Shown in pieces: positions 9,409 through 19,755 of a stretch of 64,000 nucleotides of DNA; position 1 is the stretch's first letter, and the number at the start of each line of letters is the position of its first letter. The position numbers were made by a program, and so were the translations under genes. The stretch spans positions 42,323,394-42,387,393 of the forward strand of contig CAIIXF020000005.1 of assembly GCA_903813345.2 (NCBI GenBank), read 5' to 3'. Under the pieces are notes generated by a model that was given only the letters and a program-made list of their open reading frames with translations, searched no databases and was not told where the DNA came from. This DNA comes from Owenia fusiformis. Its lineage: Eukaryota > Annelida > Polychaeta > Sabellida > Oweniidae.

Positions 9409-12400
9409 TGAACTTTAACAGAAAAACTGCTCAACGTAATGCCAAACACGTTCAATATAGAATGCAATTAGCTGGCGAACACTTCTCTAATGTGTTTGTT
9501 ACACTCATATTGTAAATGTTGCTAGGAACACAACTATCATCTTAAAACCATATTAACTACTATTCGACGTCATGGCTATAATGTCAAACATGACAACAAT
9601 TCTTATTCAACAGAAGAACTACTCAACGTAATGGCTATAATGCCAAACGTAATAACAATCCTAAGTCAGAGTTCCATTACGTAATTTTACTAAGTGTATT
9701 TCTTGTTGTTGCAGGTTAAACATAACAATCAAGTAGTCTATCTGAATTGACAACTTCAAAAATCAATTCACCAACCAACACAATCGCTTGAACTAAACTA
9801 TTCCAAAATAGATTTTATCATCTTTCAAATAACCTGCTCCATTTCAACCAAAATCATATGCATTAATAAATATTAAACATCAATGTTTGCAAAAACATGG
9901 ATAATCCAGAGAACATACCTGAATCCAAATATCCAATGTATCAACTCCAACCATTTGTCTATCGTACATAGATTTCTCTATGCTATATACAGTAAACTCT
10001 AAAAATGTACAATTATCATTTGGAACAGGAATCGACACACTAATCTCACGCTTATTTCAAAACGTATCAAGTATGGAGCAACTCCCCAATTTTTCATTTA
10101 ATCTTCTAGAATTTATTCAACATGCAATACTCGTGCATTTAACTAACAATGTAACCAAAGTAAATGTCCAAATCCGACTACTCCCAGTCTCTAATCAAGA
10201 CAATTCAACTATCTTCTAAAGAATAGTCAAACTTATATAAACTCGATCCAGGTTTTAAACCTAAATGATTATATTAGGGAATTCAATTCACCTGCCTAAT
10301 CAGACTACTAAAGTATCTATTCAAAATCTTCAACTCGCCTTAGAAAAGTATCGATTTTCAAACAAATCGAAAACAAGAGTGTTAAAGACGAAAAGTAAGC
10401 AAATACAACCATTGTAAAGTATGCGTACCAAGCACATGTCTGAATCCGACTACCCGTGTATCGATTCACAACATACCTTCAAAGATAACCATCTTCTTTA
10501 TCAATGTTATAAACAGAGCAACTAGACCGAACTGTTGGTATAAACACCCTATCACCTAAAATGCTGATATTACACAATGCAGTTTTATAGGATTTCACTT
10601 CTATTTTACATGACCAGTATTCAACAATATCGATCCACGACATTTTAAGCTAAAAGAGCTATTTATAAACATGTAAATCAAAAATATACTAGTAACCTTT
10701 TTTCATCTATCAACATAAACTGTTTGAGCCTGAATACGACTTCTCTTAGAACTCATTTGATCAAGCAGTTTATTTAACTGAATCTGTCAAATAAAATATT
10801 CTCCATAATTTACCAACTTGTCTATGAAGACGAAAAGTTCTGAATATAGAAACTTATACAGGATACAATTTGTTTTTGTACGGATATTCAGTATCTAAAA
10901 AGATATGCCTGAACCCTACCCTCCTGGTAACGATTCACGACATTTCCCAACCAAAAAGTTCTTTATGATCACTCTCAGAACCCCTTAATGGCATTTTGAT
11001 CATTTCTAAATATGAATCAATGTTGTGAGTAGCAAACAAACATGTTTGCGATAACATATAGCCTACAAAAAATTCATTAAGAATCTGTCTAATTCAAGCA
11101 TCCTCTAAGATAATAAAAATTATTAAAGTGTACAATTTCATTTGCAGGATATGAAGTATCCAAGGTGTAAGTATGAATCCGACCCTTCTGGCAGCGATTC
11201 ACTGCAATAATGTCATAAGCTTATAACTTAAATACTATACAAATATAGATTACCAAACAACGACATTTAACAATTCAATGACTCCTGAGTAACACAACTA
11301 GTTAGTTGTTTGTCATGACTTACAAAATTGATATGATTACGTTGCACAACTTTATTAGTTTATACAAAAACTATAATGTAATATCTATCTCTGTATATGC
11401 GCAACATAAGAGTTCATTTGAAAAACGTTTGCTATAAAATAACATTTTAAAATCTGCCCAACACTGCTTTTTGCTGAACCGAGGGAGCATATTTGCACCT
11501 TGCAAATACCATGTCTGAAACAAATCAACAAGCCTAAAACCGTAACTCTGGTTTAAAAGCTGCCAAATCTAAATAGGATGTTTGTTTGTAAGGATTCCAT
11601 CTCCCTATAACACATAAAATGCAGTCTTTGTAAATCTTCGGAAAACGTACCCGTTTGCGTAGTGACCTAAATATAGAAACAATTTCAAAAACATGAATAT
11701 TTTGACAGTCAAGTTACAAACATCCAACATCTGTAGCAGTGTGACGTCTTGCCCATGACTGAACGATAGATCTTGCAATCTTTACTGTTTAGTGCTCTTG
11801 CACCTGTGACCAATCTAAATGTTGTTGTTGTTGTTGTTTTTTAGCAAAACTTACAAACCCTCTATCCTTACATTAATAAAAAGGATATTTGATATGCTAA
11901 GCAAATCTGTATAACAATTACTTATCTTATTCATTGCGGTAGCTGAACCCTCTTTGTTTAGCGTTCTTGCAATCCAAACATTGGTCCTTAGCGTTGACTT
12001 CTTCTCATGAACCAGCGCACCTCTCGGGTAACGTCGCATCGTTCGATGTTACTGAAACTCAAACGATTACATGGTCACTTTTCGGGTTTACATGTATAAT
12101 ATCGTTTCAATCGTTTATGCAGAGCATTTTGATATGTGGTCGATTACTTTAACCAATCAACAATCTTTCCTATCTGAGGAACACCTTACGAAATTGCAAA
12201 ACATTACTTGTTTCAATATAAACTACTTCTTACCCTTGCCAAATCGCTGGTTTTCTTACTGCATGTAAGACGAGTATCAATCCCAATGTAGAAACACATA
12301 TTGACGGTATTGCAATAAATGCATCCTCTGTTCATCGTGTATAGGTATCAATATATGCATATAACAAGGGCTAAATGATAAAAACCGAATGCATCCATAA

Positions 12401-12704
12401 AAGTCGCATCTAGCTAAAACTGTGTATAAACGCTTAGGTTGCTGCTCGCAGAATAACACGATCCCATCGTGCATCTACTCACATAACCTACTCATGATCA
12501 CATCATGTTATCCAATCAGTTGAAATCGCGTTCGATTTCACTAACGTTACGACGTTATATCAACCGGAAATAAAATAATTCAACTCTAATTTCAAACGTG
12601 TTGAATTTTAATTATTAACTCTCACAATCTAAAACAGGTGCTCCTTGATTGATTGACATTGTCAGTAAGGTTGATACTAGTATACGAATTGTATATTACG
12701 GGCA

Positions 12705-13220
12705 GAACAGCAGATGCATGGATGTAGCATGAACCATACAAGTCCATGCAAAATTGCATGTGGATTGCATGGTTTTCGTTAAAACCCATGCAGATGCATT
12801 CAATTTTGCATGTGGATTAACGTGCTTTGCATGGATTTGAATGGATGCCGCATGGACTTTGCATGGATTTGAATGGATTTTGCATGGACTTTGCATGGAT
12901 TTGAATGGATGTTGCATGGATCATGCGAGTCCATGCAATATTGCATGTGGATCGCATGGTTTTCATATAAATCCATGCAGATGCATGCAATTTTGCATGG
13001 ACATTGCATGGAACTTATTAACAATATTTCTCGCAGCCTGCATGGACTTTGCATGTGGATAAACGTGCTTTGCATGGATTTGAATGGATGTCGCATGGAC
13101 TTTGCATGGATTTGAATGGATGTTGCATGGTTTTTTTAATGAGTTAAAATTCTGCTGCATGTGTTTTGCATGGGTATTGCATGGAAAAATCGCATGGACT
13201 TTGCATGCATGCGGTTTTGC
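12705..13220 (-). repeat. TTGCATGG word array, copy 2
   Basis: About 19 GCATGG words plus several CCATGC words occur in roughly 500 bp, commonly as GCATGGACTTTGCATGG (11 bp apart) or with 21-bp spacing through GGATTTGAATGGATG. It is the same word as 4700-5046 in reverse orientation, and abuts the second copy of the 490-bp MITE. Met/His/Cys/Trp-rich frames on both strands are by-products. Confidence 0.85.
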
Positions 13221-13223
13221 TAA

Positions 13224-13713
13224 CACCCCAGTCACATTTCCTACGGCGACCTTGCGGTCTATCATTTCTGCGGCCAGTAGCTTTCTACGCTCGCCGCAGA
13301 ATTTTTGCGCTCTCATACTTTTGCAGTCACATTTCCCACGGCAGCCGCGCGGTGAATTTTAAATTTATATTGATAAATAATAGCTTTTTTCATTTTATTT
13401 ACATCAGGATAATTTATAAATGTTATTCAAAGTGCTAGGATGTAATATCAAATGAAAAGTGATCGTGAAACATTGACAAATAATGATTCAATCTTGTTGA
13501 GCCAGTTGATTTCTACGGGGACCTCAGAAATGAACAAATATTATAACTCCGAGTTATAATTTCTACGCCTTCCCTGCGGCCTGTAAAAATCTGCATACGC
13601 CGTACGGAGGCCGCAAGGCGAGCGTAGTTTTTCTACGCTCGCCGCAGAAATTCACCGATTTAATTGTTCTGCGGTCGACTTGCGGCCGCCGTGCGACAAA
13701 TGTGACTGGGGTG
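13224..13713. mobile_element. 490-bp MITE, copy 2
   Basis: Same TIRs (CACCCCAGTCACATTT / AAATGTGACTGGGGTG) and similar interior as 4025-4515, in the same orientation. The right flank is TTA (13714-13716) and the left flank TAA (13221-13223), so the 3-bp duplication is imperfect here. No coding capacity. Confidence 0.85.
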
Positions 13714-13721
13714 TTAGGGGA

Positions 13722-14021
13722 CGTTATACCCAGTATTTTCGGCGGGAGATTTGTATATCTCATTTATTTCGACGTTTTGACAGAATATGGTCCTTTCCCC
13801 TTTCGTGGAAACATTGACCATGCCATAAAGATATACCTCTAGTATCGCTACGTCTCAACATTTCGTCTGAACACGTTCTAAAACTTCTCAAACCTTCTAG
13901 AAAGCTAGACATTTTCTTGAAAAAATGATAACTTTTCACGAAAACCATCATACTTTCTACAATTGTAACCCTATCATCTTAAAATATTGATAATAATAAC
14001 AATACAATTTTTATATATCAT
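13722..14021 (-). mobile_element. Host element, left part (interrupted by a LINE)
   Basis: This segment read in reverse matches 19430-19755, with shared CGGCGGGAGATTTGTA / TACAAATCTCCCGCCG, CTTCTCAAACCTTCTAGAAA and GTCAAAACGTCGAAATAA-type words. Its continuation lies at 17306-17400, beyond the LINE. A conserved short open frame (…FLEGLRS…DTRGIS…) exists in both copies. It is not recognised and may only reflect shared descent. Confidence 0.7.
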
Positions 14022-14040
14022 GTGAAGGTGTGAAGATAAG

Positions 14041-16803
14041 TTGACCGAATGTGAATTAAAACAGTCGCTTAAAGATGGTAAAAACGGAAAATCACCCGGA
14101 TCAGATGGTTTTAGTGTGGAGTTCTATAAGTTTTTCTATAAGGACATTGGCTCCTTTCTCCTTAAATCGCTTAATGCGGCGTACGACCTAGGTCAACTTT
14201 CAATTACTCAAAAACAAGGTGTTATTACATGTATACCAAAAGGGAATAAACTTAGAAAATATTTTAAGAATTGGAGACCTATTTCGCTTCTGAATTCAGA
14301 TTATAAACTTTTATCTTACTCTTTAGCAAGTAGAATGAAAAAGGTTCTCCCGAGCATTGTTTCGCCAGAGCAAAAGGCTTATCTGACGGGTCGCGAAATG
14401 TCGGAAAATACGAGATTAATCTTGGATGTTATGGACTGTTTAAATAAAAAAACAGATGTCTGGTCTATTGCTTTTAGCGGATTTTGAAAAATCATTCGAC
14501 AGTATCGAATTGAAGTATTTAGAGAAATGCTTGATTAAATTCAATTTTGGCAACAGTTTTGTCAAATGGTTCAAAGTTTTATATAACGGTGCTGAAAGTG
14601 CGGTTATTAATAATGGTCACTTTTTAAAATGTTGCCAAACTAAGAAAGGCTGCCGCCAAGGGGACTCTCTATCTTGCTATGCATTCATTCTCGCTCTCGA
14701 ACCTCTCTGTCATCATATAAAAAATGATAAAAGTGTTAAAGGGTTAAAAATCTTTGACCATGATGTTAAAATCAACCTTGACGGTTCCGAAGCTTCACTC
14801 AGAAAATGTCTAAATACCTTTTCTCTGTTCCAACACACATCAGAACTTAAATTAAATATCGAAAAAAGCTCTGCCATTTGGTTAGGCAATAAGCAAATTC
14901 AAATGAAAAACTCTGTCATGATATACCCTTGAAATTGGAAAGTTCCTTTAAATTATTAGGAATCCAATTTAATAGCGATTTGATAAATATCGAAAAAGAT
15001 AATCTTGAGGAAAAATTAACTGAGATACAAACTGTAATTAGTAGATACAAAAGAAATTTATCATTAATTCACAGGCTGGTATCGAAATATCGTTATACCA
15101 TACAAAATTACTTACTCCATGCAATGGATATATCATTTGCGGGTAACTTTCACTTCTGTTTGAAGTCCAATTACGCTGGGAAGAAAAGCTATTGAAAATG
15201 CACCGGAGTATCATACTTCAAAATGTACCATTTCTTGTTTAACTTTTTAATGGCACGATATAGTGACACGATAATATTTACACATGGTATCGGCATAACT
15301 ATGAAGGTATAAATGAGATGTTGATGTATTTGGTCTTTTAAATTCTTTTATAAAAAATAATGTTTATTTTTTTTGTCCGCTGTGACGGAGCAGTTGGAAA
15401 TGTGAACTGTGAAAATGCTCCGTCACAGCGGACAAAAAATATTAATATTATTTTTTATAAAAAAAATTAAAAAGACCCAATGCATTAATATCTCATTAAT
15501 ACATTCAGATTTATGCTGAAAACATATGTTAATATTATCGTGTCACTATATCATGCCATTAAAAAGTTAAAAAAGAAATGGTACATTTTAGAGTTTGATA
15601 CTCTGGCGCCGTTTTCAATAGATTTTACTCCTAGCGTTTTTGGACTTCAAACAGAAGTGAAGGTTACACGCAAATGATATATCCATTGCACAGAGTAAGT
15701 AATTATCTTTGATATAACGAAACATATGAGTTAAAAAATAAATCGTGAAGCATTCTTAGTGTTTTTATGAAAAATAGCATGCTCCGTCACAGCGGACAAA
15801 TCTTTCGATACCAGCCTGTGTAATTGGGAGTAACAGTTATTAAATCATTTGCACTGTCTAAAATTGTCCATATTATGATGAGTCTACCAAAAATATATCT
15901 TGAATATCATAAACGATTAAAGAATCTTTTCGTAACTTACCTCTGGAACTCGGCGGTTTCAAAGGTAAGATTCAGCCAAATCTGTCAAGATTTTAGAGAT
16001 GGCGGTCTTAAAATGATAGATCCGCAAATATTTGAACAATCTTTAAAACTGACCTCGTTACAAAAACTAACAAAAAACGGTACGTGGCAATCCGTGGCAC
16101 TGAGGAACATTGGAGTCCAACATGTGCAAGAATTATTTTCATACGATTCCAAATCACTTCGGAAAATTGAAGCAAAAATTGTTAATACTTTCTGGAAAGG
16201 AGTAATTAATATTTTTAGAACATTATACTGTATTGAAGTAAAATGAATTTGAACAAAAATAAGATTTGAAAGCGGAGTATCTAATTAATTGCACCTGGCT
16301 TATGTATAGTAAAAACCAGAATGTGAATGCCGTCATCAAAAATACTAAAAACAATAGTGTTCTTACTCTGAAGGACATGCTCCAAGTCTTAAAAATACAA
16401 TACCAGTTCAATGGACAAAAACAATTTTCGAAAACGACAAAACTCTTGACCACTATCCAAATAGCAAAAAACATCTATTGAAATTCAGAGAAAAGAAGAA
16501 GATATCCAGAATAATTTATTGGGAATTCATCTCGATTTCAATAAAAGTTATATTTTAAAGTGGAACGATGAACCGAATATTGATCTCAGTGATCATGAAT
16601 GGTATATCATAAATACTATGAACAAAGTGAGTAATTTTTAGCCAAAACTAGCATATTTTAACTATAAAGTGCTCCATAGATTTTTGCCTACAAATAAATA
16701 TCTACATATGTGCGGTCTCCAAGAATCTGCTCTTTGCAGTTTTTGCGGAAACCAAGTCGAAACTATTGGCCACCTACTTCTTCATTGTGAACTGGCAAAA
16801 AAT
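14041..16803 (+). pseudogene. LINE reverse transcriptase, decayed (Tx1/L1-like)
   Basis: RT blocks appear in order: GKSPGSDGFSVEFYK, then NWRPISLLNSDYKLLS, then AYLTGREMSENTRLI, then motif A (ADFEKSFDSIE), then the GCRQGDSLSCYAFILALE block. After RT come the ELKLNIEKS block, a C-terminal VIKSFALSK / DGGLKMIDP region, and a zinc-knuckle-like CSFCGN…HLLLHC at about 16735-16790. The family enzyme makes cDNA by target-primed reverse transcription. This copy is dead: the frame shifts near 14456 and again around 14930. The catalytic YADD box is absent, with only a few bases (about 14772) between the KIN and LDGSE blocks where about ten residues are expected. The fold-back insertion at 15070 interrupts the chain, and stops follow after 16246. 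The assignment to the L1/Tx1 group rests on the NWRPISLLN and DFEKAFDS-type wording and is moderately sure. Confidence 0.85.
15070..15820. mobile_element. 751-bp fold-back element, CAC ends, TSD TAATT
   Basis: The ends are CACAGGCTGGTATCGAAA (15070-15087) and its reverse complement at 15803-15820, flanked by TAATT at 15065-15069 and 15821-15825. Most of the element is a long imperfect hairpin centred near 15410. Its innermost arms are perfect (GTCCGCTGTGACGGAGCA against its complement, about 24-bp loop). A third copy of GCTCCGTCACAGCGGAC occurs at 15781. It is inserted into the LINE between the LSLI and VTVIKS codons. No transposase. Confidence 0.85.
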
Positions 16804-17305
16804 TGCTGAGTGATATCAAGAAATGGTAGCCAGATGGACTGTCCGTTTTAAGTGATTTGAGAACGATCATATTGGGTCCAGTAATCATGAACGAAAAATA
16901 AATACTATTAAACACAATATTTTGCAGATATAAAAGATATATTTATCTATGTAAACGTAAAAATGTACGACCAAATTTTGTAGGTTTTAAAAGTAATGTG
17001 CAACAATACTTTTAACTTGATGTAAAGTTGGAGAAAGGGGACAAGTGGGGAGAGATCAAACATTTATTATTATAGCAGAATGAATTTACTTGAATTTGTC
17101 TAGGAGGATCTTGTATATATATCCAAATAATCTACATAAAATGCAACAACAAGTCAATACTCTATCTATTGGTGGTGCTCTTGGCAGAGATACCTGCGAT
17201 TTATTGTAAAATTAATGTAGAACCTTGTTTATATTGAATATTTGTATTTATTAAATTGTAATGCTGCTAAACCTGAAATAAATATCAATTATTTTTATAT
17301 ATCAT

Positions 17306-17400
17306 CCAGACACTCCAGTTTCCCAAATTAATGAAAGAATTCCGAGAAATTAATTTTCTTTGAAATTATACGACGTTAAGAAAATTACGACGTTCACTGC
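17306..17400 (-). mobile_element. Host element, right part (continuation of 13722-14021)
   Basis: It directly follows the right TSD of the LINE. In reverse it matches about 19320-19425, sharing GGAATTCTTTCATT, TTTGGGAAACTG and GTGTCTGGATGAT. It ends near the motif ACGACGTT. Confidence 0.68.
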
Positions 17401-18774
17401 TTGCATAGCAGCTGAGCTCATGTAATGCAATGAATTACTCTTGGGCCAAGGATGTGTTCACCATGACATTGATACTTCTCCCCAAAGTCAATCGGGTTAC
17501 CAACTCCCAAAGCGTAACCACGTCGGAAAAGAAAGTATTTTAAGTCACCATATGCATCAAATAAGTCTGTTGAGTTGAAGTCGCAACTTTCAAAGTCTTT
17601 CAAAAGACAACTGTTTCAGGAAACACGTAAGTAAATCCGGGGCATTTGGTTATCCACTGATTGATTGCTCAATACATACATGTACAATCAATACAAATAC
17701 ATGGCATACACCATCCACGTCCACGCCAACCTAATTAAAAAGTATTTTGGACTGGTAAACATGTCTCTCTTGCCTTGCCCGATTGCCTGAGTAGGTTGTG
17801 AAAATCTCTATATTGTATTGTATAGAGCAGCAGGTTTATACATACATCTATCTTTACATACATCTATCTTTACATACATCTATTATCATTAATTTATGCA
17901 ACTTTTGTAGAAAAAACAACAACAATACGATACTTACATGTTTTTCGTCAAATTTTTGCGAAGACATTAACTTTTTGCTTAATTTATGCCAAATTCGCTT
18001 AAATTTTGCCAAATTTGCTTAAAATTTGCTAAATTTACTCTTATATGTTGCAATTAATTTGTTTCTCTAATTTGGCCCATTCTTTTCAAAGGTTCATTTA
18101 CGAGTAAATCGCTAAATAATTTTTACGTTTCAACCACCCTGAATAATTAAGTCAGCAAAATAAGTAGCTCAAGGCCATAACAGAGCACAAACTTTAATAC
18201 AGAAATTCTATAGATATAGAACCGTCTAAATTTAATTCAAGAGTAGGTTAAAATGTTATACAGTTATTTTGAATTTTCAATCACTTGCAGAATGTGCTCT
18301 TTTAATATATAAGGCGCACAAATTGGCAAGAATGTGAGTAGCGATGAGGGAAAACAATTTATGAAGTGAGTCCTGACCGAAAATAATAATGTTTGTTTCC
18401 ATGAATCAAACACTGCTCAAATTTTGATTTGATGATATATGTTTCCAAAATGAAGTCATCTGTGTTCCATTGTTGAAACATCGTCTTAATAATCAATGCA
18501 CTCATGTGATATCCAGCCAGTTTATAGCAATATATTATTATTGTGAGTGATCTTTATACTTGCTCTTTTTTTCTAATAATTACAGCATGAAAAAGTATGA
18601 ACATTTTTAATTCTAGCGTTCAGAATTTTAGTGCATCACGGGCATTGCATCACCGAGCTTTCACCAAAATTCTCTTTGGGGAAGAGTAAAGCCTCTCAAT
18701 TACCCAAATGCGAGTAGGTAGTTACCAGTTTCACCACCAGGTGGGTGATTCGGGTAAATTAACATGGCAGGTAT
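17401..18774. other. No gene recognised
   Basis: AT-rich DNA between the two inverted host-element copies. It contains small local duplications such as ACATCTATCTTTACATACAT (17850-17885) and AATTTTGCCAAATTTGCTTA (17990-18030). No exon or transposase was seen. Confidence 0.45.
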
Positions 18775-19085
18775 ATAAGAAAGTTCCCTTAAACTTGAAT
18801 ATTATCAATTTAAGTGGCTCAATTTTCATATAATCCTTATGTGTCTGATACTTATACTAATGAAAATATGTCCAGTAAAGCAAAATATTATCTGTTCTCT
18901 AAAAGAAAAGATATTTCATTTTTTGTGATTTTATAGCATGGGGTCTATGGGGAATCTCCCCGAGCTAGAAGTCACATTTTCAAAGAAAATTAATTTTTCA
19001 AAGTTGATAAACACTTTTTAAAACCACATTTCTATATGTAATTTTACATGTAGATTTCAAATATGATATTATTTTGACTGCATTT
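18775..19085 (+). repeat. Dispersed repeat, copy 2
   Basis: Same orientation and order of words as 2660-2965 (TTTTTTGTGATTTTATAGCA, GGGGAATCTCCCCGA, CTAGAAGTCA), clearly diverged. Non-coding. Confidence 0.65.
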
Positions 19086-19319
19086 TGAATTTTTAATGAC
19101 GTAAATCAAGATTATTTCTACTTGCATCTGGGTTATTTTATTCTTTTTTTTCTTTTCGCTCCGAGGGACAATTTTAGCCTCCATGGCCTGGAAACTCTAA
19201 TACTGACCCAACAAAAAGAAAATAAGTTTATATTACCGCAATCTCATAAATACGTTAATGTTAAATCAACGTAAACCTTATTAAGTACGTGTTTAGTGAG
19301 GTAAGATCAAGATAATATA

Positions 19320-19755
19320 AACATGTCATAGCAAACGTCGTAAGCCTCCTTAACGTCGTATACCTTCAAAAAATTAATTTGTCGGAATTCTTTCATTGAT
19401 TTGGGAAACTGAAGTGTCTGGATGATGTATAAAAATTGCATTGTTAATCTAATAAATATTTCAAGATGTAAGGGTTAGAATTATAGAAACTATGATCATT
19501 TTTGTGAAAAAATGATCATTTCTTTCCAAAATTTGTCGTGCTTTCTAGAAGGTTTGAGAAGTTCAAGACCATGTTCAGATGACATGGCGAGACGCAGTGA
19601 TACAAGAGGTATATCTGCATGGTATGGTCAATGTTTCTATGAAAGGGAAAGAACTATATTCTGTCAAAACGTCGAAATAAATGAGTACTTACAAATCTCC
19701 CGCCGAGAATACTTGTATAACGTCGAAAATTTCCGGTGTTACGACGTATAAGATT
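19320..19755 (+). mobile_element. Inverted second copy of the host element
   Basis: A complete uninterrupted copy, inverted relative to 13722-14021 + 17306-17400. Both extremities carry ACGTCGTA-type words (AACGTCGTATACC at 19350, TTACGACGTATAAG at 19738). It may be a separate insertion, or the two copies may be long inverted ends of one 6-kb composite. The sequence between them gives no transposase to decide. Confidence 0.65.

Larger units (their letters stand above)
8236..12610 (+). mobile_element. A...B unit 2, full-length (4.4 kb) non-coding repeat element
   Basis: It starts with the same 78-bp A end (8236-8313) and ends with the same 197-bp B end (12414-12610), flanked by ATTATT at 8230-8235 and 12611-12616. 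The two units share the central ATTATT. The interior is AT-rich, lacks any recognisable coding domain, and contains an approximately 165-bp duplication (8451-8765) and a 79-bp tandem array (8911-9408). The B end carries an inverted pair (AATTCAAC … GTTGAATT) close to its terminus. With a hexamer duplication and no TIR it fits no standard class cleanly. Helitron-like or LTR-derived origins were considered but not supported. Confidence 0.68.
14022..17290 (+). mobile_element. 5'-truncated LINE of the Tx1/L1-like group, with 15-bp TSD
   Basis: The element is bracketed by the direct repeat ATTTTTATATATCAT at 14007-14021 and 17291-17305. It starts inside the reverse-transcriptase domain, so it is 5' truncated. 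It ends in an AT-rich 3' tail (…AACCTGAAATAAATATC) without a long poly(A). It is itself interrupted by a 751-bp fold-back element at 15070-15820. Removing the LINE and one duplication restores a continuous host element (13722-14021 plus 17306-17400). Confidence 0.82.

Noticed and set aside
8236-12610. LTR retrotransposon or Helitron
   Set aside because: No LTR-internal-LTR order, primer-binding site, polyprotein, TC/CTRR ends or Rep/helicase coding could be seen; left unclassified.
12696-13438. Met/His/Trp-rich frames on both strands
   Set aside because: Generated by the TTGCATGG array and the adjoining MITE.
13760-13951. Conserved frame shared with 19512-19751 as a gene
   Set aside because: Both lie in inverted copies of the same mobile element. 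The shared frame has no known domain and may reflect recent common origin only.
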